16,772 bases of DNA from positions 1-16,772 of the forward strand of contig JADGRS010000019.1 of assembly GCA_017880705.1 (NCBI GenBank), read 5' to 3'. How positions within the stretch are numbered: position 1 is the first letter of the stretch; each line of letters starts with the position of its first letter. Source of the stretch: Burkholderiales bacterium. GTDB lineage: Bacteria > Pseudomonadota > Gammaproteobacteria > Burkholderiales > Usitatibacteraceae. Positions 8,295 to 15,785 of the stretch are shown in pieces. The notes under the pieces were generated by a model that worked only from the letters and a program-made list of their open reading frames with translations, had not been told where the DNA came from and did not search any database. Both the position numbers and the translations under genes were made by a program.

Positions 8295-9491
8295 ATGAGC
8301 GCAACGCACCTGATGCAAACCTATGCCCCGCAACCCGTGGCGTTCGCGCGCGGCGACGGCGTCTGGCTCTGGGATACCGAGGGCAAGCGCTACCTCGACG
8401 CGCTCGCGGGCATCGCGGTGAACGGCCTCGGGCACAACCATCCGGTGCTGGTGCGCGCGCTCGCCGAGCAGGCGGCGAAGATCATCCACACTTCGAACCT
8501 CTTCCGCGTTCCCGAGCAGGAGCGCGCCGCCGAGCGCGTGTGCGCTCTCGCGAACATGGACAACGCCTTCTTCGCGAACTCGGGCGCCGAGGCGAACGAG
8601 GCCGCGATCAAGCTCGCGCGCCTGCACGGGCATCAACGCGGCGTCGAGAACGCCACCATCGTCGTGATGGAGAAGGCGTGGCACGGCCGCACCCTCGCGA
8701 CGCTTTCGGCCACGGGCTCGCGCAAGGCCCAGGCGGGATTCGAGCCGCTCATGGGCGGGTTCCTGCGAGTGCCGTACAACGATTTCGCAGCGGTCGAGCG
8801 CCTCGCCGACAACCAGTCGATCGTGGCCGTGCTCCTCGAAGTGCTGCAGGGCGAGGGCGGCATCCACGTCGCCGACGCGGAATACCTGCGCAAGCTGCGC
8901 GCGCTCTGCGATCGCAAGCAGTGGCTCCTCATGATCGACGAGGTGCAGAGCGGCATCGGGCGCACCGGCAAGTGGTTCGCGCACCAATGGTCGGGGATCG
9001 TTCCCGACGTGATCACCCTCGCGAAGGGACTCGGCTCGGGCGTGCCGATCGGCGCGTGCCTCGCGCGCGGCGTCGCCGCGAAGGTATTCAAGCCCGGCAA
9101 CCATGGGTCGACTTTCGGAGGCGGACCGCTCGTGTCGGTCGCGGCGCTCACGACGCTCGACGTGATCGAGAAAGACGGGCTCCTCGAGCACGCGAAGGCG
9201 ATGGGCGACATCCTGAAGGGCGGTCTCGAGCGCGAGCTCTCGGGAATCGCGGGCGTGAAGGACATTCGCGGCATGGGCCTCATGCTCGGCATCGAGCTGG
9301 ACCGGCCGTGCGGCGACATCGTGAAGCGCGCGCTCGCGGCGGGGCTCGTGACGAATGTCACCGCCGACCGCGTGATCCGGCTGCTGCCGCCGCTGGTGAT
9401 CCAGGAAGCCGAGGCTCGCCAGCTGGTAGCGATCCTCGCCCCGCTGGTGAAGGCATTCCTGGCAGAAGCTCCGGCGGCCGCGGCTGCGTGA
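8295..9491 (+). CDS. argD: Acetylornithine aminotransferase (class III PLP enzyme)
   Basis: ArgD transfers an amino group from glutamate to N-acetylglutamate semialdehyde in arginine synthesis; many also serve as succinyldiaminopimelate aminotransferase in lysine synthesis. The 398-residue protein shows the class III fold type I signatures: N-terminal DTEGKRYLDALAGIAVNGLGH, NSGAEANEAAIKLAR, KAWHGRT, LLMIDEVQSGIGRTG with D215 contacting the PLP ring, and ITLAKGLGSGVPIGA with K244 as the Schiff-base lysine. HGSTFGGGPLVS then RGMGLMLGIEL follow, and RLLPPLV lies near the end. The start ATG 8295 has GAGAGG 6 bases upstream. The stop overlaps the argF start as GTGA. The arginine-gene context favours ArgD over related omega-amino-acid aminotransferases, although substrate cannot be fixed from sequence. 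Confidence 0.94.
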   Translation: MSATHLMQTYAPQPVAFARGDGVWLWDTEGKRYLDALAGIAVNGLGHNHPVLVRALAEQAAKIIHTSNLFRVPEQERAAERVCALANMDNAFFANSGAEANEAAIKLARLHGHQRGVENATIVVMEKAWHGRTLATLSATGSRKAQAGFEPLMGGFLRVPYNDFAAVERLADNQSIVAVLLEVLQGEGGIHVADAEYLRKLRALCDRKQWLLMIDEVQSGIGRTGKWFAHQWSGIVPDVITLAKGLGSGVPIGACLARGVAAKVFKPGNHGSTFGGGPLVSVAALTTLDVIEKDGLLEHAKAMGDILKGGLERELSGIAGVKDIRGMGLMLGIELDRPCGDIVKRALAAGLVTNVTADRVIRLLPPLVIQEAEARQLVAILAPLVKAFLAEAPAAAAA

Positions 9492-10399
9492 AGCATTTCC
9501 TGCAGCTTCGCGACCTCGAGCCCGCCGAGTACGAGCACCTGTTCGAGCGCGCGCGCGTCATCAAGGACCGGTTCAAGAACTACGTCGCATACCAGCCGCT
9601 CGTCGATCGCATGCTCGCCATGGTGTTCGAGAAGAGCTCGACTCGCACGCGCGTTTCCTTCGAGGCGGGCATCCACCAGCTGGGCGGCTCCTCGATCGTG
9701 CTGCACACGGGCGAGACGCAGCTCGGGCGCGGCGAGCCGATCGAGGACGTGGCGCGCGTCATCTCGCGCATGGTCGACATCGTGATGATCCGCACTTTCG
9801 AGCACACGATCATCGAGCGCTTCGCGTCGCAGTCGCGCGTGCCGGTGATCAACGGGCTCACCAACGACTACCACCCGTGCCAGGTGCTCGCCGACATCTA
9901 CACGTTCATCGAGCACCGCGGCTCGATCGCGGGCAAGTCGGTCGCGTGGATCGGCGACGGCAACAACATGTGCAACACGTGGATCCAGGCCGCGCAGATC
10001 TTCGAGTTCAAGCTGAGGATCGCCACGCCATCCGGTTACGGCATCGATGCGGCGCGCGCGGCGACCGCGGGCCGCCACATCGAGATCTTGACCGACCCGC
10101 TGAAGGCGGTCGAAGGCGCGCACCTCGTGAATACCGACGTGTGGACGAGCATGGGCTTCGAGGCGCAGGCCGAGGCGCGCACCGAGGCCTTCCGCGGGTT
10201 CATGGTGGACCGGCGCATGATGTCGGCCGCGCGGCCCGAGGCGCTCTTCATGCATTGCCTTCCCGCCCATCGCGGCGAAGAGGTGGCCGCCGACGTGCTC
10301 GAAGGGCCGCAGAGCGTCGTCTGGGAGCAGGCGGAGAACCGACTGCACGTGCAGAAGGCGCTCATGGAGTACCTGCTGCTGGGGCGCGTCGAGGCATGA
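9488..10399 (+). CDS. argF: Ornithine carbamoyltransferase
   Basis: ArgF joins ornithine and carbamoyl phosphate to make citrulline. The product has 303 residues. The carbamoyl phosphate motif STRTR lies at 51-55 ([12 protein letters not shown]), [13 protein letters not shown] follows, HPCQ at 129-132, [10 protein letters not shown] for ornithine-side binding, and the catalytic HCLP at 256-259. The start GTG 9488-9490 overlaps the argD TGA (GTGA) and gives the usual N-terminus KHFLQLRDL; the much longer open frame upstream is argD in another frame. The gene ends with TGA in an ATGA context at 10396-10399, which begins a tiny open frame reaching argG. The G-D-G-N-N and C-L-P motifs favour the anabolic enzyme of an argDFG cluster. 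Confidence 0.97.
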   Translation: MKHFLQLRDLEPAEYEHLFERARVIKDRFKNYVAYQPLVDRMLAMVFEKSSTRTRVSFEAGIHQLGGSSIVLHTGETQLGRGEPIEDVARVISRMVDIVMIRTFEHTIIERFASQSRVPVINGLTNDYHPCQVLADIYTFIEHRGSIAGKSVAWIGDGNNMCNTWIQAAQIFEFKLRIATPSGYGIDAARAATAGRHIEILTDPLKAVEGAHLVNTDVWTSMGFEAQAEARTEAFRGFMVDRRMMSAARPEALFMHCLPAHRGEEVAADVLEGPQSVVWEQAENRLHVQKALMEYLLLGRVEA

Positions 10400-10449
10400 G
10401 CCGCGCGCTCAATGTGGGCGGACGCGGCAAGGAGATTCCCACTACATGA
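10396..10449 (+). other. 17-codon open frame bridging argF and argG
   Basis: An ATG inside the argF stop (ATGA, 10396-10399) opens a 17-codon frame that stops at TGA 10447-10449, which itself overlaps an ATG at 10446 in the argG frame. The peptide, [17 protein letters not shown], has no family I recognise and no own ribosome site. In several betaproteobacteria a DUF3579 gene is found near argF and argG; this could be its residue, a coupling device, or chance. Expression is not supported by anything beyond the overlaps. Confidence 0.2.
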
Positions 10450-10460
10450 CCAGGGGAAAA

Positions 10461-11684
10461 ATGAGCAAGATGAGCAAGCCCAAGAAAGTGGTGCTCGCCT
10501 ATTCCGGCGGCCTCGACACTTCCGTGATTCTCAAGTGGCTCCAGGAAACCTACGGCTGCGAGGTGATCACCTTCACCGCCGACATCGGCCAGGGCGAGGA
10601 GCTCGAGCCCGCGCGCAGGAAGGCGAAGAAGATGGGGATCAAGCGGATCTTCGTCGAGGACCTTCGCGAGGAGTTCGTGCGCGACTTCGTCTTCCCGATG
10701 TTCCGCGCCAACGCGGTGTACGAGGGGGAATATCTTCTCGGCACCTCGATCGCGCGGCCGCTCATCGCCAAGGCGCTCGTGGATACGGCGCGCAAGGTCG
10801 GCGCCGACGCGATTTCCCACGGCGCCACGGGCAAGGGCAACGACCAGGTTCGCTTCGAGCTGACGGCGTACGCGCTGATGCCCGACGTGAAGATCATCGC
10901 GCCGTGGCGCGAATGGGACCTCACCTCGCGCGCGAGCATGCTCGAGTACGCCGACAGGCACGGCATCCCCGTGGACTTCAAGAAGCGCAAGGGCGGCGCG
11001 CCATACTCCATGGACGCGAACCTGCTGCACATCTCCTACGAGTCGGGAATCCTCGAGGATCCGGACTTCGAGCCCGATGAGTCGATGTGGCGCATCACGG
11101 TGTCTCCCGAGAAGGCGCCCAACAAGGCCGAGCACGTCGAGCTCGACTACAAGCGCGGCGACATCGTCGCCGTGAACGGCAGGAAGATGACTCCCGCGGA
11201 GGTGCTCACGGAATTGAACCGCCTGGGCGGCAAGCACGGCGTCGGGCGCCTCGACCTCGTGGAGAACCGCTACGTCGGCATGAAATCGCGCGGCTGCTAC
11301 GAAACGCCCGGCGGCACGATCATGCTCAAGGCGCACCGCGCCATGGAGTCGATCACGCTCGACCGCGAGGTGCTCGCGCTGAAGGACGACCTCATGCCGC
11401 GCTACGCGCGCATGGTGTACAACGGCTACTGGTTCAGCCCGGAGAGGAAGCTGCTGCAGGGCCTGATCGACGCCTCGCAGGAGCACGTGAACGGCCGGGT
11501 GCGCGTGAAGCTCTACAAGGGCACCGTGCTGACCACGGGGCGCAAGTCGAAGGACTCGCTCTTCGACCAGGCCATGGCCACCATGGAGGACGACCGCGGC
11601 GCCTATAACCAGGCCGACGCGGGCGGCTTCATCAAGCTGAACGCCCTGCGGCTGCGCATCGCCGCGAAGCGCGGCAGGAAGTAG
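10461..11684 (+). CDS. argG: Argininosuccinate synthase
   Basis: ArgG condenses citrulline and aspartate with ATP to form argininosuccinate. The PP-loop ATP motif AYSGGLDTS is at residues 13-21, followed by [46 protein letters not shown], and [15 protein letters not shown], all typical of the family. From ATG 10461 the protein is 407 residues, with AGGGG 4 bases upstream. ATG 10446 (412 residues, AGGAG 11 bases upstream, overlapping the small frame's stop) and ATG 10470 (which best matches the family's short N-terminus) are alternatives. It lies 61 bases after argF on the same strand, so it is probably cotranscribed with argD and argF. yajQ follows 22 bases later. Confidence 0.96.
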   Translation: MSKMSKPKKVVLAYSGGLDTSVILKWLQETYGCEVITFTADIGQGEELEPARRKAKKMGIKRIFVEDLREEFVRDFVFPMFRANAVYEGEYLLGTSIARPLIAKALVDTARKVGADAISHGATGKGNDQVRFELTAYALMPDVKIIAPWREWDLTSRASMLEYADRHGIPVDFKKRKGGAPYSMDANLLHISYESGILEDPDFEPDESMWRITVSPEKAPNKAEHVELDYKRGDIVAVNGRKMTPAEVLTELNRLGGKHGVGRLDLVENRYVGMKSRGCYETPGGTIMLKAHRAMESITLDREVLALKDDLMPRYARMVYNGYWFSPERKLLQGLIDASQEHVNGRVRVKLYKGTVLTTGRKSKDSLFDQAMATMEDDRGAYNQADAGGFIKLNALRLRIAAKRGRK

Positions 11685-11706
11685 CAAGACCCGACAGGAG
11701 CAGCAA

Positions 11707-12198
11707 ATGCCATCTTTTGACATCTTGTGCGAGGCCAACGCGGTCGAGGTGAAAAATGCCATCGAGACCGCCAACAAGGAAATCGCCAATCGCTACGACT
11801 TCAAGGGCTCCGACGCGCGCCTCGAGCTGAAGGAGAAGGAGCATGAGGTCACCGCCTTCGCCGACGACGAGTTCAAGCTCGGGCAGGTGCGCGACGTCAT
11901 GCTGGCCAAGTTCGCCAAGCGCGGCGTGGATGCGCGCTTCCTCAAGATGGAGACCGCGGAGAAGATCGGCGGCGACAAGATGAAGCAGAAGATGGCCGTG
12001 AAGAACGGCGTCGACTCCGAGCTCGCCAAGCGCATCGTGAAGATGATCAAGGACGCGAAGCTCAAGGTGACCGCGTCCATCCAGGGCGACGTGGTGCGCG
12101 TCTCCGGCGCGAAGAAGGACTCGCTCCAGGAGGCGATCCAGCTCGTGCGCGGCGGCGTGACCGACGTCCCCCTGAAGTTCGACAACTTCCGCGACTGA
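11707..12198 (+). CDS. yajQ: YajQ family nucleotide-binding protein (DUF520)
   Basis: A 163-residue cytoplasmic protein of the YajQ family, whose members bind nucleotides; some (in Xanthomonas and Pseudomonas) bind cyclic di-GMP and influence virulence genes. Family hallmarks are the MPSFDI start, [75 protein letters not shown], and the end PLKFDNFRD. It has a good ribosome site, AGGAG 6 bases before ATG 11707. It lies 22 bases after argG and 13 before the acetyltransferase gene, so it probably shares their transcript. Cyclic di-GMP binding here is an inference from relatives, not seen in the residues. Confidence 0.95.
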   Translation: MPSFDILCEANAVEVKNAIETANKEIANRYDFKGSDARLELKEKEHEVTAFADDEFKLGQVRDVMLAKFAKRGVDARFLKMETAEKIGGDKMKQKMAVKNGVDSELAKRIVKMIKDAKLKVTASIQGDVVRVSGAKKDSLQEAIQLVRGGVTDVPLKFDNFRD

Positions 12199-12211
12199 GG
12201 CGTCGCCGGGC

Positions 12212-12715
12212 GTGGCCGAGACGCTGCGGCATTCGACGGGCTTCGACATCGCCGAGGCGCTCGACGCGACGGCGCTCGCCGCATGCCGCGAACTCTTCGT
12301 CGAGTACCAGCAAGGGCTCGGCGTGAGCCTGTGCTTCCAGGGATTCGACCGCGAGCTCGCCACGTTGCCGGCCGATTACGCGCGCCCGCGGGGACGCCTG
12401 CTCCTCGCGCGCATCGCCGGCGAGCCCGCGGGGTGCGTGGCGCTGCGCCCGCTCGGGGAAGGCGAAGCCGAGATGAAGCGCCTCTTCGTGCGCCCTGCGT
12501 ATCGCGGCATGGGCATCGGGCGCACGCTCGTCGAATGCGCGATCGACGAGGCGCGCGGCCTCGGCTACCGCATCCTGCGCCTCGACACGCTGCCGAGCAT
12601 GGACACGGCGCAGGCGCTCTACGCCGACCTGGGATTTTCCGAGACGCCGCCGTACAACGACCATCCCCTCGAGGGCACGCGCTTCATGGCGCTCGACCTG
12701 GCGCGGGCCTCCTAG
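12212..12715 (+). CDS. GNAT family N-acetyltransferase
   Basis: A 167-residue GNAT-fold protein that would transfer an acetyl group from acetyl-CoA to an unknown substrate. Motif A is clear: EMKRLFVRPAYRGMGIGRTL, with the pyrophosphate-binding R98-G-M-G-I-G103 loop, followed by AIDEARGLGYRILRLDT. The C-terminal ALYADLGF is the usual motif B region. The N-terminal half (about 1-60) holds no known catalytic marker. The start is GTG 12212, with GAGG about 11 bases upstream and no ATG nearby. The TAG stop is shared as CTAG with the convergent amidotransferase gene, so the two 3' ends overlap by 4 bp. Being downstream of yajQ suggests cotranscription, but there is no evidence of a link in function. 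Confidence 0.85.
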   Translation: MAETLRHSTGFDIAEALDATALAACRELFVEYQQGLGVSLCFQGFDRELATLPADYARPRGRLLLARIAGEPAGCVALRPLGEGEAEMKRLFVRPAYRGMGIGRTLVECAIDEARGLGYRILRLDTLPSMDTAQALYADLGFSETPPYNDHPLEGTRFMALDLARAS

Positions 12716-13434
12716 CGTTTCAGGCCGCGGATCCAGCGCGCGTAGAGGCGATCCGCGGTCGCGGCCAACGCCGGCAGGCGCTCGGCCATCTCGCCCGCGA
12801 TGCGCTCGACGGGCTGCACCGCGGGGCTGGCGAGGCTCGCTTCCACTTCGGAGCGCCCGCTCGCGATCCAGCTCGCGATCATCGCCGGCGTCATCTCGAC
12901 GTGGCACTGCAGGCCGAGGTGGCGGTCGTCGAGGACGTATGCCTGGTTGGGGCAATGCACGCCGGTGAGAATGCGCTCGCCGCCCGGCGGAATCGTGAAA
13001 GTCTCGCCGTGCCACTGGAAGGTCGTGAACTCGCGAAGGTCGTCGCCGAACCAGCGGCGCGCGAGCGGCGAATCCTCGACGGTCACGCGATTCCAGCCGA
13101 TCTCCTTCACGGGATTGGCGCTCACCACGCCGCCCAGGGCGCGCGACATCATCTGCCCGCCGAGGCAATGGCCGATCATCGGCACGCCGCGCGAGCGCGC
13201 GTCGCGCATCAGCGCGAGCACGGGCTTGGTCCACGGGAGGTCGTCGTTGGCGCTCATCGGCCCTCCCATGAAGCCGAGGCCCGCGAAGGGCTCGCTCGAC
13301 GCGGGAACCGCTTCGCCCTGGTCCAGCTTCACGAGCGTCCACGGCACCCGGTGGGCGTCGAGGAATGTGGCAAAATGTCCCGGACCTTCCGTATCGGAGT
13401 AGCGAAAGACGGCGACGGATTTCGCTGCGTTCAT
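12712..13434 (-). CDS. Class I glutamine amidotransferase-like protein
   Basis: A 240-residue stand-alone class I (triad) amidotransferase domain. The nucleophile elbow is GHCLGGQ with C90, and the partner residues are in GLQCHVEMTP, H178 and E180. FRYSDTEGPGHF and LGFMGGPMSANDDLPW before the elbow match the broad GMP-synthase-like GATase group often found as single-domain proteins in Proteobacteria. No synthase domain is fused or adjacent, so the physiological substrate is unknown; gamma-glutamyl hydrolysis or peptidase activity is possible. The start ATG 13432-13434 has GAGGAG 9 bases upstream, located inside the head-to-head protease gene. Starts further upstream would run into the divergent gene. 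The 3' end overlaps the GNAT gene. Confidence 0.88.
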   Translation of the reverse strand: MNAAKSVAVFRYSDTEGPGHFATFLDAHRVPWTLVKLDQGEAVPASSEPFAGLGFMGGPMSANDDLPWTKPVLALMRDARSRGVPMIGHCLGGQMMSRALGGVVSANPVKEIGWNRVTVEDSPLARRWFGDDLREFTTFQWHGETFTIPPGGERILTGVHCPNQAYVLDDRHLGLQCHVEMTPAMIASWIASGRSEVEASLASPAVQPVERIAGEMAERLPALAATADRLYARWIRGLKR

Positions 13435-13436
13435 CG

Positions 13437-14072
13437 ATGAATACTCCTCGACTCCTGTGGGCATTGGCGCTCGCCGCGACCCCGGCGAGCGCGACCGACG
13501 TGAACGTGATCGGGCTCTTCCCGGGGAAGGCCGTGGTCACCATCAACCGCGGCGCGCCGCGCACGCTCTCCGTCGGGGAGAAGACCGCCGAGGGCGTGGT
13601 GCTCATCTCCAGCGACCACGCGGGCGCGGTGGTCGAGGTCGACGGCAAGCGCGAGAAGCTCGAGCTGGGCCAGCACTTCGAGACCGCCTCGGAGACGGGC
13701 TCGCGCCGCAGCGTGAACCTCGCGCAGGACGGCAACGGCCACTTCCTCGCCGACGGGCAGGTGAACGGCGCTCACATCCGCTTCCTGATCGACACGGGCG
13801 CCACCCTCGTCGCCATTCCCATTTCGGAGGCCGCGCGCCTCGGCATCGACTACCAGAAGGGCCAGCCGGGATACGCGATCCTCGCCGACGGCACGCGCGT
13901 GGCCTCGTACCGCGTGATGCTCGAAAGCGTCACCATCGGGGACGTGACGCTCCTCAACGTGGAGGGCTCCGTGACCCAGGGCTCCGGAATTCCACTGCTC
14001 GGCATGAGCTTCCTCAACCGCACCGAGATGCGCCGCGAGGGCCAGAGCATGACCCTCACCAAGCGCTACTAG
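13437..14072 (+). CDS. Exported retropepsin-like aspartic protease (clan AA, DTGA type)
   Basis: A 211-residue protein. An N-terminal signal peptide (about residues 1-19: MNTPR, a hydrophobic stretch, then ASA before TDV) suggests periplasmic export. Residues about 20-80 form a small domain with a conserved GLFPGKAVVTINRG run and GVVLI. The protease domain (about 100-205) has the catalytic FLIDTGATLVAI motif (D119-T-G121) and the later hydrophobic-Gly signature IPLLGMSFLNR. A single DTG means it must dimerise like retropepsins. This resembles the bacterial family known as clan AA aspartic protease (TIGR02281); its substrates are unknown. The start is fixed by the signal peptide; no strong Shine-Dalgarno is visible. 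Start codons of this gene and the divergent amidotransferase are 2 bp apart. Confidence 0.86.
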   Translation: MNTPRLLWALALAATPASATDVNVIGLFPGKAVVTINRGAPRTLSVGEKTAEGVVLISSDHAGAVVEVDGKREKLELGQHFETASETGSRRSVNLAQDGNGHFLADGQVNGAHIRFLIDTGATLVAIPISEAARLGIDYQKGQPGYAILADGTRVASYRVMLESVTIGDVTLLNVEGSVTQGSGIPLLGMSFLNRTEMRREGQSMTLTKRY

Positions 14073-14084
14073 GGGCACCAGTCG

Positions 14085-14891
14085 TTACTCGGAACCCATG
14101 GCCTTCGCGATCATCGCGTAGGCCGAGTGGTTGTGGATCGACTCGAAGTTCTCGCTCTCCACCACGTAGCCCTCGATGCGCGGATCGGCGTTCAGCTTCG
14201 CGGCGATGTCGCGCACCATGTCCTCGACGAACTTCGGGTTGTCGTAGGCTTCCTCGGTGACGAACTTCTCGTCGGGTCGCTTGAGCAGGCCGTAGAGCTG
14301 GCATGACGCCTCGTTCTCGGCGAGGTCGATGAGCTCCTCGATCCACACGAACTTGTTGATGCGCGCGGCGATCGTGACGTGGGAGCGCTGGTTGTGGGCG
14401 CCGCGCTCGGAGATCTTCTTCGAGCAGGGGCACAGGCTCGTCACCGGCGCCAGCACCTTCAGCGTGAACACTTCCCTGTCGTCGACGATCTCGCCGAGGA
14501 ACGTGACCTCGTAGTCCATGAGGCTCGACACCCCCGAGACCGGCGCCTTCTTGGCCACGAAGTAGGGGAAGCTCATCTCGATGTGGCCGCTCTCGGCCTC
14601 GAGCTTCTTCACCATCTCGCGCAGCATCGTGCGGAAGGTGTCGGGCGAGATCTCGCGCTCGTGGGCGTTGAGGATCTCCACGAAGCGCGACATGTGCGTG
14701 CCCTTGAAGTGATGCGGCAGGCCCACGTACATGTTGAAGACGGCGATGGTGTGCTGCAGGCCGCCGTCGCGCTCCTGGATGCGCGCCGGATGGCGGATCG
14801 ACTTGATGCCGACCCGGTCGATGGCGAGCCGGCGCGTGTCCGGTGTCGACTGCACGTCGGGAATGGGCAATTTGGCGTCGCGCTGGTTCAT
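14085..14891 (-). CDS. folE2: GTP cyclohydrolase FolE2 (type IB)
   Basis: FolE2 converts GTP to 7,8-dihydroneopterin triphosphate, the first step of folate (and some pterin and queuosine) synthesis. It is the type IB enzyme, unrelated in sequence to FolE and less dependent on zinc. The 268-residue protein starts with [11 protein letters not shown], then [22 protein letters not shown], and has the metal-site region [19 protein letters not shown] (C154, C156, H166), then [21 protein letters not shown] and a closing [16 protein letters not shown]. The start ATG 14889-14891 has GAGGA 8 bases upstream and a consensus -10 box beyond it. Many relatives are controlled by the zinc repressor Zur; I see no Zur palindrome here. 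It converges on the aspartic protease, 12 bases apart. Confidence 0.96.
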   Translation of the reverse strand: MNQRDAKLPIPDVQSTPDTRRLAIDRVGIKSIRHPARIQERDGGLQHTIAVFNMYVGLPHHFKGTHMSRFVEILNAHEREISPDTFRTMLREMVKKLEAESGHIEMSFPYFVAKKAPVSGVSSLMDYEVTFLGEIVDDREVFTLKVLAPVTSLCPCSKKISERGAHNQRSHVTIAARINKFVWIEELIDLAENEASCQLYGLLKRPDEKFVTEEAYDNPKFVEDMVRDIAAKLNADPRIEGYVVESENFESIHNHSAYAMIAKAMGSE

Positions 14892-14918
14892 TCGGATGAT
14901 TCCTCGGCCGAGTGTCGA

Positions 14919-14924
14919 ATTATA
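14919..14924 (-). promoter_or_regulatory. folE2: Consensus -10 box of folE2 promoter
   Basis: The minus strand reads TATAAT at 14924-14919, a perfect sigma-70 -10 hexamer in the AT-rich strip of the gap, 27 bases before the folE2 ATG. At 17-base spacing the upstream hexamer is GAAAGG, which is a poor -35, so an activator or other sigma contact may be needed. The leader would be about 20 bases and contains the GAGGA ribosome site. Confidence 0.5.
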
Positions 14925-14993
14925 AGCCCTGGGAGGCGGTGCCTTTCCCGTCCCATTGGATGCCGGCCGGCGGCGGCGCGTTCCCCGGTGGCG

Positions 14994-15785
14994 TCAGGGA
15001 AGCCGTCCGGCGACGAGCAGGCGGTTCACCACGAGATGCACCGGCACCCATTGCACGAGATCGTCGAACTCGTTGCCCGCGGCGCTGGATGCGTCGCGGT
15101 AGACGAACACGGGGTTGCCCGCGAGGTTGCGCGCCTCGTCGCTCGAGGGGGCGGGCGTCGCTTGCGCGTTGGACCCGAGCGAGAGCAGCAGGAATGCCGC
15201 GCGCCGCGTGAGCTGGTTGCCCGCCGGGCCGCAATCCGAAGCGCTCGCTTCGCGCCCCGTCGAGCAGATCATGAGGAACCGCGGCGCGGCGCCGAGTCCC
15301 GCGAGCGTCGCGTCCTGCATGCCGTTGCCGCGCGTCAGGGGATTCACGACGCCGTTCACCGTCGCGCCCGCCCCGTAGACGGCGTAACGGATGCGGTTGC
15401 GGGGCGTGGCCCAGGGATCGCGCACGAACCCGTCGCTGTCGAGGGGCGCGAGACCGAGCGTGGCTCCGGGAAGATAGCCGTCATAGAACCTCGCGCAGTT
15501 TCCATTGGTTTCGTCGCCGCCCGGCGCGAAGCTTTCGAGCCCGTTGCTGCCTTCGGTCGCGGGGCAGGGCAGGCGCGCGTGCGCGACGGCGAATCCGAGC
15601 ACCGCTTCCTTCGCCTCGTCGAGCTGGCGGCGCGCTTCCCCCTGGCGCCGCATCTGCAGCTGGGCCGCGAGCGGCATCGCGAGCCCGCTCATGAGGACCG
15701 TCATGACGATGAGCACGACGAGGAGCTCGATCAGCGTGAATGCGCGGCGTCGCCGCGCCGCGTCACGGATAGGCCGAGACGACAT
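14994..15785 (-). CDS. Prepilin-type pseudopilin (type IV filament/type II secretion-like)
   Basis: A 263-residue protein with a class III prepilin leader: 15 residues rich in Arg (MSSRPIRDAARRRRA) followed by FTLIELLVVLIVMTVLMSG, so cleavage would be after A15 with Glu at mature position 5 (E20). The -1 residue is Ala rather than the usual Gly. A hydrophobic helix (about 16-40) is followed by EARRQLDEAKEAVLGFAVAHARLPCPA, typical of the helix-to-globular junction in pseudopilins, then GYLPGATLGLAPLDSDGF and DPWATPRNRIRYAVYG. Cys residues near 74, 97, 174 and 185 could form disulfides. The ATG lies inside the end of the upstream gene (23-bp overlap), so translation is likely coupled. It belongs to an uncharacterised filament set, not clearly the PilY1 pilus. 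Confidence 0.82.
   Translation of the reverse strand: MSSRPIRDAARRRRAFTLIELLVVLIVMTVLMSGLAMPLAAQLQMRRQGEARRQLDEAKEAVLGFAVAHARLPCPATEGSNGLESFAPGGDETNGNCARFYDGYLPGATLGLAPLDSDGFVRDPWATPRNRIRYAVYGAGATVNGVVNPLTRGNGMQDATLAGLGAAPRFLMICSTGREASASDCGPAGNQLTRRAAFLLLSLGSNAQATPAPSSDEARNLAGNPVFVYRDASSAAGNEFDDLVQWVPVHLVVNRLLVAGRLP

Noticed and set aside
8633..10348. Minus-strand open frame of 571 codons antisense to argD and argF
   Set aside because: Shadow of two well-defined arginine genes, with no recognisable motifs.
14962..14971. Palindrome GCCGGCCGGC between folE2 and the pseudopilin gene
   Set aside because: No T-tract follows on either strand, and such palindromes are frequent by chance at this GC content.
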